A DNA stretch of 64,000 bases from G963662655 sp963665015 (lineage in GTDB: Bacteria > Cloacimonadota > Cloacimonadia > Cloacimonadales > JAIOQZ01), in NCBI GenBank assembly GCA_963665015.2, contig CAXXSY010000003.1, positions 496,001-560,000 on the forward strand. Reading direction: 5' to 3'. The notes beneath the pieces are model-generated. The model saw only the letters and a list, made by a program, of their open reading frames with translations. It had not been told where the DNA came from and ran no database searches. Position numbers and translations under genes: made by a program. This document shows positions 56,608 to 64,000 of the stretch, one piece after another (position 1 is the first letter of the stretch; the number at the start of each line of letters is the position of its first letter).

Positions 56608-59556
56608 ATGATGAAACGGAATCATACGATTTTGATTGCTTTTTTCCTTCTCACATCGATCATTCTGACAGCCGAACCGCCCGTCGATGTCGGGCAGCTC
56701 GCCGAGAACACGATGCGGCTGTGCCAAAGCAAGCAGCAATTCGCGGACAACTGGCAGGAGTACATCTCGCGCGATCTTCGCAACATGAATGACTACGACG
56801 TCCAATACTACCGAATCAATATGACGCTCGATTTCGACAACGAGTCGATCACCGCGGACAACATCATCGAGATGGAGATTGTCGAGGACAACGTGAACAT
56901 AATCGAACTCGACTTCGACGACGAACTGGAAGTAACCGGCCTGACGGTCAACGGAGCGGCCGCGACGTTCGCGCAGGAGAGTCGTCTTCTGATCATCAAT
57001 CCGGCGCTGCCCTTGAACACCGGCGACACCGTCACCATCAACGTGCAATACGAAGGCGAACCCTCGATTGACGGCTTTGCGGGTGGCGGGTTGTATTTCC
57101 ATGCGCACGATGGCGAACCGATCGCGTTCACATTCGTTCAGCCGCGCGGAGCCCCGCAGTGGTATCCGTGCAAGGATTACCCCTACGACAAGGCTGACAC
57201 AGTCGATATCTGGATGACGATTCCGGATGACTACGAGCTTGCCGCCAACGGGATGATCGTCGATACGATCGACCATGGCGACGGAACCAAGACCGTCAAA
57301 TACCACGAATCGACTCCCATCTCGACCTACCTGATCTCGATCGCATGCACCAACTACGACATCGAAACGCTGACCTATTCTCACGACGGCACCGATATGC
57401 CCATACACAACTACATATTTCCCGAGGATCACGACATACAGGCCGCCGCGTTCGAGGATACCGGCGCCATGATCGATTTCCTTTCCGGGATATACGGCAC
57501 CTATCCGTTCCTGGACGAAAAGTACGGTCACGCGGTCGTTCCGGGATTCGGCGGCGCGATGGAGCACCAGACCTGCACAACGTTCGGCTCGCTGATATCG
57601 ACACCGGACAACTACTCCACCGTCCTGCACGAGCTCTCGCACCAGTGGGCGGGTGACATGATCACCTGCGACACCTGGGCGTACATCTGGCTCAACGAAG
57701 GCTTCGCGACCTATTCCGAAGCGCTCTATACCGAATACACCTCCGGCTTCGACTGGTATCTTTATCACATGACGCAGTTCGACAACGGACTGGAGGACAA
57801 GCTCGAACGCGACCCCGACGGCAGCCAGAACCACGTGCTGGATTGGGTGGTTTATGGCAAGGGCGCCTGGGTGCTGCACATGTTGCGCTACATGCTGGGC
57901 GACGATACGTTCTTCGAGGGCGTCGCCAACTACATGAGTGACGAGAACCTACGCTACGGAACCGCGACCAACGAAGACCTGGAAGCGAACATGGAAGAGG
58001 CCGCCGGTATCGAGCTCGACTGGTATTTCGACCAGTGGTACTACCAGACCGGCAGACCTTCGTACGACTATTGCTGCTACACCTCGGACGTCGTAGATTC
58101 GATCAAGGTGACGATGCTATCCTACAACAACAGCGACGAGCCGTTCGACCTCTACGTCCCTTACCATCTCAACACCAACGAAGGACGTATCTGGGCGCCG
58201 GGCGGTCTGAGCCACCACACGATGGCGCTTGAAGGCGAACTGGACAGCCTGGTCTGGGACCCGATCAACCGCATCCTGGACGGCGGATTCGAGGAAATGA
58301 TTCCCGTGCTCGAGGAACCGGTCAGGAGCCGCGACGGCTCGGTTATGCTGGTGTTGCCGGACTTCTTCGATTCCACGTTTGCCGGATACTACATCCTGCG
58401 GAGCACAGGCGGCTCGGACTGGAACCTCATCACCGGCGAGCCGATCTCGGTCGGGGTTTATCACGACAACTCGGTCGATCTGAACCAGACTTACCACTAC
58501 GCGATCATGGCGGTCAGCGGCGAGGACAGCAGGTTCACGGGCCCGGCGTCCAACGTGGTTGAGCTTCAGGCAATCGACTACTCCTTCGACCAGGGAGTCC
58601 TGGCGATCGACATGACCGACGACTATCCCGAAAGCTCTCCCATGCCCACCGACGAGGAGGTAGATGTCTTTTACCGGAACATCCTCTCCGAATACGCGGT
58701 GACATGGTGGGATGTGGCTACGGACGGACCGGTTCCGCTCTCCGAAATGGCGCGCTACTCCTCCGTCGTGATCTACTGCGACGACATCAACAGCGCCCCG
58801 TTCGACGGGAATCTCTATTCGCCCTACGCGTATCTGTCCGCAGGTGGAAACCTGCTGGTCAGCTCCTGGCGGCACCTGGAAGACCTCAGCTCCAACGACT
58901 ACCGCGCCGCGTTCCAAATCGAAGAAGCATGGTTCCACAACACCGCCGACTTCTCCGCCGCGCTCGCAAGCGGCGGATACCCGCAACTGGAGATCGATCC
59001 GGACAAGGTCGAGCTGGCGACGTGGAACGGCGTCCTCCCATACGTCTGCGCCATCACGCCGACAGGGGACGCGGAAGTCCTCTACCGCTACGACTCCTCC
59101 ACCGACGATCCCGAATGGGAGAACCAGACTTGTGGCATCCGCTATGACGACGGCAACAAATTCTACCTGCTCGGGTTCCCGCTCTACTTCGTCGAGGACG
59201 AGCAGGCGGAGGATTTCATGGCGATGGTCATGGATGACTTCGGCGAACCGCAGGCATCCGGCAGCGAGACGGTCCCGCCGGTCAGCTTCACGCTGAATAA
59301 TTACCCCAATCCGTTCAACCCGAGTACCACCATCCGGTTCGATCTTCCGGAAGCCGGTGCGGTCGAACTGGCGGTCTATAACGTGCGCGGACAGCGGGTT
59401 GCGACTCTGGCGAAGGGTATGTACGATCAGGGCGAACACGCTATCGAATGGGATGGACTCGACCATCGCGGCACGAACGTGAGCAGTGGTGTCTATCTGT
59501 GCAGACTGTCCGTCGGCGCTCAGAACAAGATGCTGAAAATGATTCTGATGAAATAG
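56608..59556 (+). CDS. M1-family aminopeptidase, secreted, with FlgD-like sorting module
   Basis: The product has 982 residues. A signal peptide covers residues 1-22. Residues 60-230 form the N-terminal beta domain. The catalytic domain has GGAMEHQT near 316 (the GxMEN position, here ending in His), HELSHQWAGD at 341-350 with zinc ligands His341 and His345, and Glu364 in WLNEGFATYSE. After a linker, residues 590-880 are Ig/ThuA-like extracellular modules. The last 85 residues are the sorting module YPNPFNPSTTIRFDLP, VYNVRGQRVATLA and SSGVYLCRL. It should trim N-terminal residues from peptides outside the cell. A terminator follows. Confidence 0.92.
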   Translation: MMKRNHTILIAFFLLTSIILTAEPPVDVGQLAENTMRLCQSKQQFADNWQEYISRDLRNMNDYDVQYYRINMTLDFDNESITADNIIEMEIVEDNVNIIELDFDDELEVTGLTVNGAAATFAQESRLLIINPALPLNTGDTVTINVQYEGEPSIDGFAGGGLYFHAHDGEPIAFTFVQPRGAPQWYPCKDYPYDKADTVDIWMTIPDDYELAANGMIVDTIDHGDGTKTVKYHESTPISTYLISIACTNYDIETLTYSHDGTDMPIHNYIFPEDHDIQAAAFEDTGAMIDFLSGIYGTYPFLDEKYGHAVVPGFGGAMEHQTCTTFGSLISTPDNYSTVLHELSHQWAGDMITCDTWAYIWLNEGFATYSEALYTEYTSGFDWYLYHMTQFDNGLEDKLERDPDGSQNHVLDWVVYGKGAWVLHMLRYMLGDDTFFEGVANYMSDENLRYGTATNEDLEANMEEAAGIELDWYFDQWYYQTGRPSYDYCCYTSDVVDSIKVTMLSYNNSDEPFDLYVPYHLNTNEGRIWAPGGLSHHTMALEGELDSLVWDPINRILDGGFEEMIPVLEEPVRSRDGSVMLVLPDFFDSTFAGYYILRSTGGSDWNLITGEPISVGVYHDNSVDLNQTYHYAIMAVSGEDSRFTGPASNVVELQAIDYSFDQGVLAIDMTDDYPESSPMPTDEEVDVFYRNILSEYAVTWWDVATDGPVPLSEMARYSSVVIYCDDINSAPFDGNLYSPYAYLSAGGNLLVSSWRHLEDLSSNDYRAAFQIEEAWFHNTADFSAALASGGYPQLEIDPDKVELATWNGVLPYVCAITPTGDAEVLYRYDSSTDDPEWENQTCGIRYDDGNKFYLLGFPLYFVEDEQAEDFMAMVMDDFGEPQASGSETVPPVSFTLNNYPNPFNPSTTIRFDLPEAGAVELAVYNVRGQRVATLAKGMYDQGEHAIEWDGLDHRGTNVSSGVYLCRLSVGAQNKMLKMILMK

Positions 59557-59908
59557 GGATAGAACAAAGAAGACAGTAGATAGAATGAGACCCGCTCCAC
59601 AGCCGTGTAGCGGGTTTTCTCTATAGTCCGCCCCCGCAGCCCCTACAAGAGAGAAGAGAATCGGCGCTTACAGAATTTTTAAATATCGCGTCTCGATTTT
59701 GTTGTATTAACTCACTTGGTTTGCAAAAGAGCCTTCGTAGCGCTCGACCTCCGGGCGAGCTTCCCTAACCATTAGGGGATCCGATAAGTCCCCCAAATTC
59801 CGGGCAGTATTCATTTTTTTAGTGAATTTTCGCAGGGCTTTCTGTAATCTCTTGTCTAACAGAACACGTATAATGGAATCGGTTTCCATGTACGTTTCGG
59901 GAGGATAC
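59557..59908. other. Gap with terminator and family H repeat
   Basis: The M1 gene terminator (59590-59619) is followed by AT-rich sequence, then a family H unit (AGCGCTCGACCTCCGGGCG at 59739-59760) and TCCCTAACCATTAGGGGATCC, which can form a hairpin. The remaining 90 bp lead into the ribosome site of the CotH-type gene. No other gene is supported. Confidence 0.55.
59590..59619 (+). terminator. Rho-independent terminator after the M1 aminopeptidase gene
   Basis: ACCCGCT and AGCGGGT form a seven-pair stem around CCACAGCCGTGT, followed by TTTTCT. It is 33 bp past the stop. Confidence 0.75.
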
Positions 59909-62221
59909 ATGAAGTGGATTATTGTATTGCTGGTGATTACAATCGTGCTACCGGCATTCGCACAGGACTTTTACAATATCGAGCAAGTGAACGAGATCGA
60001 ACTGATTTTCGAACAAGACAACTGGGATCAGATACTGGATCAACTATATGTTGCAGGAGACGAGGAACGATTGCTGGGAACGGCGATCATCAACGGCGTT
60101 CAATTCGACAGTGTCGGTGTGCGCTATAAGGGTAATAGCAGTTATTCGGCAAACCGGACAAAGAATCCGCTCAATATCAAACTGGACTACGTGATCGACG
60201 ATCAGCTTTATGAGAATTACGGCACGCTGAAACTCGCCAATGGATTCAAAGACCCATCGTTCGTTCGGGAGACACTGAGCTACGAAATCGCAAGAAAATA
60301 CATGCCGGCCAGCCTGGCGAACTACGCAAATGTCTATGTGAACGATACTTTGATCGGTCTTTACACCAGCGTGCAAGACGTTGATAAATATTTTGGCATT
60401 ACTCATTTCCAGACAAATGAACGTCCACGCTTCAAGGGGGAGATTGCCGAAAATGCGGGAAGTACGGTAGTCTGGGGCTATTTAGGCGAGAGCGAAAGTC
60501 AGTATTACAATTTCTACGAGATCGAATCGGATGAAGGTTGGGATGATCTGATCGAATTCCTCGACATCTTCAATAACAGCCCCGATCAGATAGAAAGTGT
60601 CCTGAACGTCGATCGTCACCTATGGATGCTGGCATTCGATATCCTGATGATCAATTTGGATGCACCTGTGAACTACGGTCACAACTACTATATTTTCCAG
60701 GATGCTGTGGGTCGATTCAATCCGATTTTGTGGGACCTGAACGAGAACTTCGGTGTTTTTGCGAACGTCATGTCAGGCGGACATTTGAGCCTTGCGCAGA
60801 TGCAGCAACTGACGCCGTTGTTCAACATTGATCATTCGAATTACCCGATCATCTCGCAAGTCCTGAGCAATGACCGATTCCGGAAAAAGTATATTGCTCA
60901 CATGCGCACGATGATCGAGGAAAACTTTGACAACGGCTGGTATGAGACACGCGCGCTCCAGATACAGAGCATCATTGATCAGGATTATCAGAGTGACCCC
61001 AACAAACTGTATCCCTATGCGTATTTCGAACAGAATCTATACTCATCGGTAGGCTCCGGACCTCAGGGAGTTATTGTGGGTATTACGGAGCTGATGGATG
61101 TTCGTAGCGACTACTTACTCGATCATGGTCTCTTTCAGGGTACAATTCCCTTGATTTCGGATGTCGGTTCCGATGAGGGCGTTGAGCCGGGATCGCAAGT
61201 TTTGATAACGGCGCAGGTATCGAATGCGGATATCGTGTTGCTCGGCTGGCGCGATAATGATTCAGATGCGTTTGCCGAGATCGATATGACCGATAACGGC
61301 GATGGCTCCTACGACGCTTCAATCACCGCCGGCTACGGCGATATCGAGTACTATGTCTATGCCGAGAACAGCGATCAGGGAGCCTTCTTTCCCGCTCGTG
61401 CCCAGTACGAATACGAAACAATCGATGTGGTGGGTGAGACAGGGGTCGCCGTCATTAACGAGATCAACTACAACTCGCCCGACGACGCCAGTTCCGAAGA
61501 CTGGATCGAGCTTTACAACCCGGGAACGGAGTCCGTGAACCTCTCCGGCTGGGTTTTCAAGGACGAGGACGACGACCACGCCTTCCAGATTCCGGACGGA
61601 ACCATCCTCGAACCGGACAGTTATCTGGTGATCGTCGAGGACACGGAGGCGTTTGCCGATATCCACCCGAATGTGACGAATTACATCGGCGATACGGGAT
61701 TCGGCCTGAGTGGCGGAGGCGAATTGCTGCGGCTCTTCGACCTGAACGAGACGATGATAGATTTCGTCGAATACGACGACGAAACACCCTGGCCCAACGA
61801 GCCGGACGGAAACGGCCCGACACTGGAGCTGACGGACGCGACGGCCGACAACAGCCTGGCGTCGAGCTGGCAGGCGTCGTACATGAATTATGGAACGCCC
61901 GGAGCAGCGAACAGTACCATGGACGCTGGATCGGAAGATATCAGCCCGATTGAATACCATATCCGGGCGTATCCCAATCCGTTCAACCCGAGCACGACGA
62001 TCTCGTTTAGCATCGCGAAGGGAGATGTCGCGGTCGAGGTTTATAACATCCGTGGTCAGAAAATCCGCACGCTGGTGAACGCGACGATGCCCGCCGGAAC
62101 GCACGAGGTGACCTGGAACGGCAGCGACGCGTCCGGCAAGCCGGTTGCGAGCGGTGTCTATTTTATTCGACTACAGACCGATGAAACGACGAAGATTTGT
62201 AAGGCTTTGCTGCTGAAGTAG
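59909..62221 (+). CDS. Secreted CotH-type protein with LTD domain and FlgD-like sorting module
   Basis: The product has 770 residues from ATG 59909 behind TCGGGAGGATAC. A signal peptide covers residues 1-18. Residues 25-380 resemble the CotH family: VGVRYKGNSSYSANRTKNPL, then YGTLKLANGFKDPSFVRETL and GHNYYIFQDAVGRFNPILWD with an acidic DLNENFG. An Ig-like module at about 415-505 follows, then a lamin-tail domain at about 510-650 (VINEINYNSPDDASSEDWIE, then LYNPGTESVNLSGWVF), and finally the YPNPFNPSTTISFSI sorting module. CotH proteins are atypical surface protein kinases in some spore formers; a kinase role here is not shown. The GC content rises sharply after about 61300. Confidence 0.83.
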   Translation: MKWIIVLLVITIVLPAFAQDFYNIEQVNEIELIFEQDNWDQILDQLYVAGDEERLLGTAIINGVQFDSVGVRYKGNSSYSANRTKNPLNIKLDYVIDDQLYENYGTLKLANGFKDPSFVRETLSYEIARKYMPASLANYANVYVNDTLIGLYTSVQDVDKYFGITHFQTNERPRFKGEIAENAGSTVVWGYLGESESQYYNFYEIESDEGWDDLIEFLDIFNNSPDQIESVLNVDRHLWMLAFDILMINLDAPVNYGHNYYIFQDAVGRFNPILWDLNENFGVFANVMSGGHLSLAQMQQLTPLFNIDHSNYPIISQVLSNDRFRKKYIAHMRTMIEENFDNGWYETRALQIQSIIDQDYQSDPNKLYPYAYFEQNLYSSVGSGPQGVIVGITELMDVRSDYLLDHGLFQGTIPLISDVGSDEGVEPGSQVLITAQVSNADIVLLGWRDNDSDAFAEIDMTDNGDGSYDASITAGYGDIEYYVYAENSDQGAFFPARAQYEYETIDVVGETGVAVINEINYNSPDDASSEDWIELYNPGTESVNLSGWVFKDEDDDHAFQIPDGTILEPDSYLVIVEDTEAFADIHPNVTNYIGDTGFGLSGGGELLRLFDLNETMIDFVEYDDETPWPNEPDGNGPTLELTDATADNSLASSWQASYMNYGTPGAANSTMDAGSEDISPIEYHIRAYPNPFNPSTTISFSIAKGDVAVEVYNIRGQKIRTLVNATMPAGTHEVTWNGSDASGKPVASGVYFIRLQTDETTKICKALLLK

Positions 62222-62251
62222 ATAGAAAATTAATATGAGATGCGGACGATC

Positions 62252-62363
62252 CTGTAGGGGCAGACCTCCGTGTCTGCCCTTTCTCTTTCCCCAATCGACG
62301 ATACATGTACAATGTGTTTTCAGGAATGAAGGGATGGGCAGACACGGAGGTCTGCCCCTACAG
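62252..62363. repeat. MITE-like element with 28-bp terminal inverted repeats (family B)
   Basis: CTGTAGGGGCAGACCTCCGT...CTGCCC (62252-62279) is perfectly inverted at 62336-62363. The 56 bp between are non-coding. It lies between the convergent CotH-type gene and the FtsX-type permease gene. Confidence 0.8.
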
Positions 62364-62374
62364 AAAGAATTGTA

Positions 62375-63529
62375 CTATCGCATCGCATCCGATATCTGGT
62401 GTTTCACGAGCAGGCGATTCAACAGAACGACCGCAATCCACACGGCGATGCTTGCGTACAGGGTTATCGGCTGGACACCCTGCGTACCGTCGAATCCCTG
62501 TTTCGAGAGCAGGCCGGAGAGTCCGTGCTGGATCAGCAGCATCACCAGAAAGGCGATGATCATGGTCAGCGAGAAGATGGCGGTCAGTCTGCGGGACAGC
62601 CATCGCAAGACCCTTTTCCGCTCCATTCCGAGTAGCGACAACAGCGCGATATCCTTCTCTGACCGGCGGAAGTAGAGCAGGACGCTCAGCACGTACATTC
62701 CCAGCGCCATGATGGTGATCAGGCTGCCGAGAATGCCGGTGAACATGAAAGCGAGTCCGGTGAAGGAGCGAATCTTTGCTGCGGGTGATGCGCCGGAGAC
62801 GATCTCCAGACTGTGCCCGGTCAGGAAGCGTTTCAGGTCGGAATCGTCGGGGTTTCGAGCTTTAACGACCAGTTTGCGGATATCGTCGTGTGCGTTGGGC
62901 GCGTATTGCTCGTTTGCCCATGCGAGGAATTCCTCCGGCACGATGATCGACTGGATGCGGTTCGTGAATCCTGTGACGCGGGCGCGGTAGTCGTCGCTTC
63001 CGATGCGGACACCGATGACGAATTTCCTGATCGATTCCTGTGTGATGCGGGGAAGCCCTCGTGCCGGCGCGAAGCCGAAATTGTACATGGTCAAAAAGTC
63101 GTTCGGAATGACGATGGGAATGGTTTTCGATCCTTCCTGCCAGTCCCATTCGCCGGTATCGTCCAAGAAGCGATCCGGTACAGACTCGAAGAACATCTCG
63201 GTGTAGTAGCTGCCCAGCGCGCCCAGCTTGATGTAGGCGTCCAGCTCGAACAGGTTTTTGCGGAAAATCCCCACATCCGATACGGCCGGCTGCTTTTTCA
63301 GGCTTTCGATGGTCTTCGGGTCGATCCCGCTCTGTCCGGCGACGATGAGGGTTTCGCTTCGGTCCAATGCGCTGTCGGATGCGAGCAAGGATTGGACATC
63401 GAGGTAGATTTCGACCGAGAGGATCATCAGCAGCATGCCCAGAAACAACCCGATCAGGACTCCGATGAACTCCCTTCCACGAAATCCATTCGCGAGGATT
63501 TTGCCGAGGGGATCACAGCGCCATAACAT
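62375..63529 (-). CDS. FtsX-type ABC transporter permease
   Basis: The product has 384 residues with the four-helix FtsX/LolC layout: an N-terminal helix (FIGVLIGLFLGMLLMILSVE) near 20-45, a periplasmic domain (45-255) and three helices at about 260-375 (ITIMALGMYVLSVLLYFRRS, FSLTMIIAFLVMLLIQHGL and SIAVWIAVVLLNRLL). FRRSEKDIALLSLLGMERKR is the coupling region for the ATPase. It overlaps the upstream ATPase gene by 17 bases, so they encode one transporter. The substrate is not indicated; lipoprotein release or a peptide exporter is possible. Confidence 0.85.
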   Translation of the reverse strand: MLWRCDPLGKILANGFRGREFIGVLIGLFLGMLLMILSVEIYLDVQSLLASDSALDRSETLIVAGQSGIDPKTIESLKKQPAVSDVGIFRKNLFELDAYIKLGALGSYYTEMFFESVPDRFLDDTGEWDWQEGSKTIPIVIPNDFLTMYNFGFAPARGLPRITQESIRKFVIGVRIGSDDYRARVTGFTNRIQSIIVPEEFLAWANEQYAPNAHDDIRKLVVKARNPDDSDLKRFLTGHSLEIVSGASPAAKIRSFTGLAFMFTGILGSLITIMALGMYVLSVLLYFRRSEKDIALLSLLGMERKRVLRWLSRRLTAIFSLTMIIAFLVMLLIQHGLSGLLSKQGFDGTQGVQPITLYASIAVWIAVVLLNRLLVKHQISDAMR

Positions 63530-64000
63530 GATCGAAAGATTCCTCGTCGGTTTGTAGCAGTCCGGTCATGATCAGCCCGGCGCTTCTCCGGTCGCATTCC
63601 CTGCGGATGAGTTCGAACGCGCGGCTCTGGTTGGCTTGATCGAGGTGGCTGAACGGTTCGTCCATAAGCAGCCACGAGAAGGGCTGGCACAGGGCACGAA
63701 CGATGGCGAGTCGCTGGCGTTCACCCAATGAGAGGCTTCCGCACCGACGATCGAGCTTGTCGCCGATACCGAGTTCCGTCGCCATTTCGCATGCCCGTTC
63801 GAGATCGAATCCGGTGAGCTCCGTCTTCAGCGACAGATTCTCGCGTGCGGTCAGGTCCTCGAACACCTTCAGATCCTGAAAGACAACGGAAAGCGTGTCT
63901 TTGCGGATCGCACGCCATCGATCGGGGTTCAGCGACCGGATATCCGTATCGCCGAGGATCGCTGTGCCGCGGAATTCTTTCAAGACACCGCACAGGATCG
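63513..64000 (-). CDS. ABC transporter ATP-binding protein (5' end outside window)
   Basis: About 162 residues of the C-terminal part are visible. ILCGVLKEFRGTAILGDTDI precedes the Q-loop VVFQDLKVFEDLTARENL. The signature is LSLGERQRLAIVRALCQP (LSGGQ variant), and Walker B is WLLMDEPFSHLD. Walker A lies beyond the window edge. It matches the LolD/MacB-type ATPases that pair with FtsX permeases, and its stop overlaps the start of the permease gene. The open frame continues without a stop to the last base. Confidence 0.9.
   Translation of the reverse strand, partial: ILCGVLKEFRGTAILGDTDIRSLNPDRWRAIRKDTLSVVFQDLKVFEDLTARENLSLKTELTGFDLERACEMATELGIGDKLDRRCGSLSLGERQRLAIVRALCQPFSWLLMDEPFSHLDQANQSRAFELIRRECDRRSAGLIMTGLLQTDEESFDHVMAL

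Noticed and set aside
56578..57879. 433-codon frame opposite the M1 peptidase, and a second at 58117-59466
   Set aside because: Both lie entirely over a gene with intact zinc-peptidase motifs and have no independent support.

Overview
The window looks like a chromosome segment of a Gram-negative bacterium from the Fibrobacteres-Chlorobi-Bacteroidetes side of the tree, perhaps an uncultured candidate phylum such as Cloacimonadota, KSB1 or a relative. This placement is an inference. It rests on four secreted proteins that end in a FlgD-like, YPNPFNP-type C-terminal module, on a YidC with a large periplasmic domain, on several lipoprotein signals, and on a pyrophosphate-type phosphofructokinase. 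GC content is moderate (about 50-55% in most genes) with clearly AT-richer islands. No 16S rRNA, phage, insertion sequence or CRISPR array is present, so species-level naming is not possible.

Layout. 1-5468 (minus): a tight six-gene run, CYTH protein, Ppx/GppA phosphatase, a TctC-TctB fusion, TctA, DUF47/PhoU-like protein and the start of a PiT phosphate permease. It places polyphosphate/phosphate genes around a tripartite tricarboxylate transporter. 5729-8764 (plus): a trans-sulfuration PLP enzyme, nitroreductase, alkyl-DNA methyltransferase and thiol peroxidase. 8922-9350: tRNA-Lys, three tRNA-Glu genes and a terminator. 9351-14053: an accessory patch with a nucleotide-cyclase fragment, an LPP20-like secreted protein, a signal-peptide stub and a beta-propeller lipoprotein lying between two copies of the 3' end of the sulfate adenylyltransferase/APS kinase gene (14035-15918).

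16213-21849 (plus): rpmH-rnpA-yidD-yidC-jag, a metallo-beta-lactamase-fold hydrolase and glnS. 22203-32235 (mostly minus): PPi-phosphofructokinase, a YgeY-type M20 hydrolase, a zinc-ribbon protein, an M13 peptidase with an FtsX-type permease, a TMEM175-type channel and a sorted secreted protein. 32758-37798: a small zinc-finger protein, efp, an S4-domain protein, two glycosyltransferases, a PH-domain-like membrane protein and a PHP phosphoesterase. 38149-46412: a second sorted protein, truA, mtaD, an APC permease-EIIA fusion, a HATPase-GNAT fusion, a DUF5684-like membrane protein and an MscS channel.

46597-48401: an AT-rich ATPase plus DUF4276/TOPRIM-like pair, the best candidate for a defence module. 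48409-56280 (plus): core genes gpsA, an unknown ORF, ndk, an EamA transporter, cmk, plsC, ispH, rpsA (with an acidic repetitive tail) and aroK. 56608-62221: two large sorted secreted proteins, an M1 aminopeptidase and a CotH-type protein. 62375-64000 (minus): an FtsX-type permease and its ABC ATPase, cut by the window edge.

A recurring theme is the number of unrelated short palindromic repeat families in the gaps between genes, often as inverted pairs 30-100 bp apart and often at gene 3' ends. In one case the repeat supplies the last codons and stop of a gene. They explain most of the non-coding stretches longer than 150 bp.
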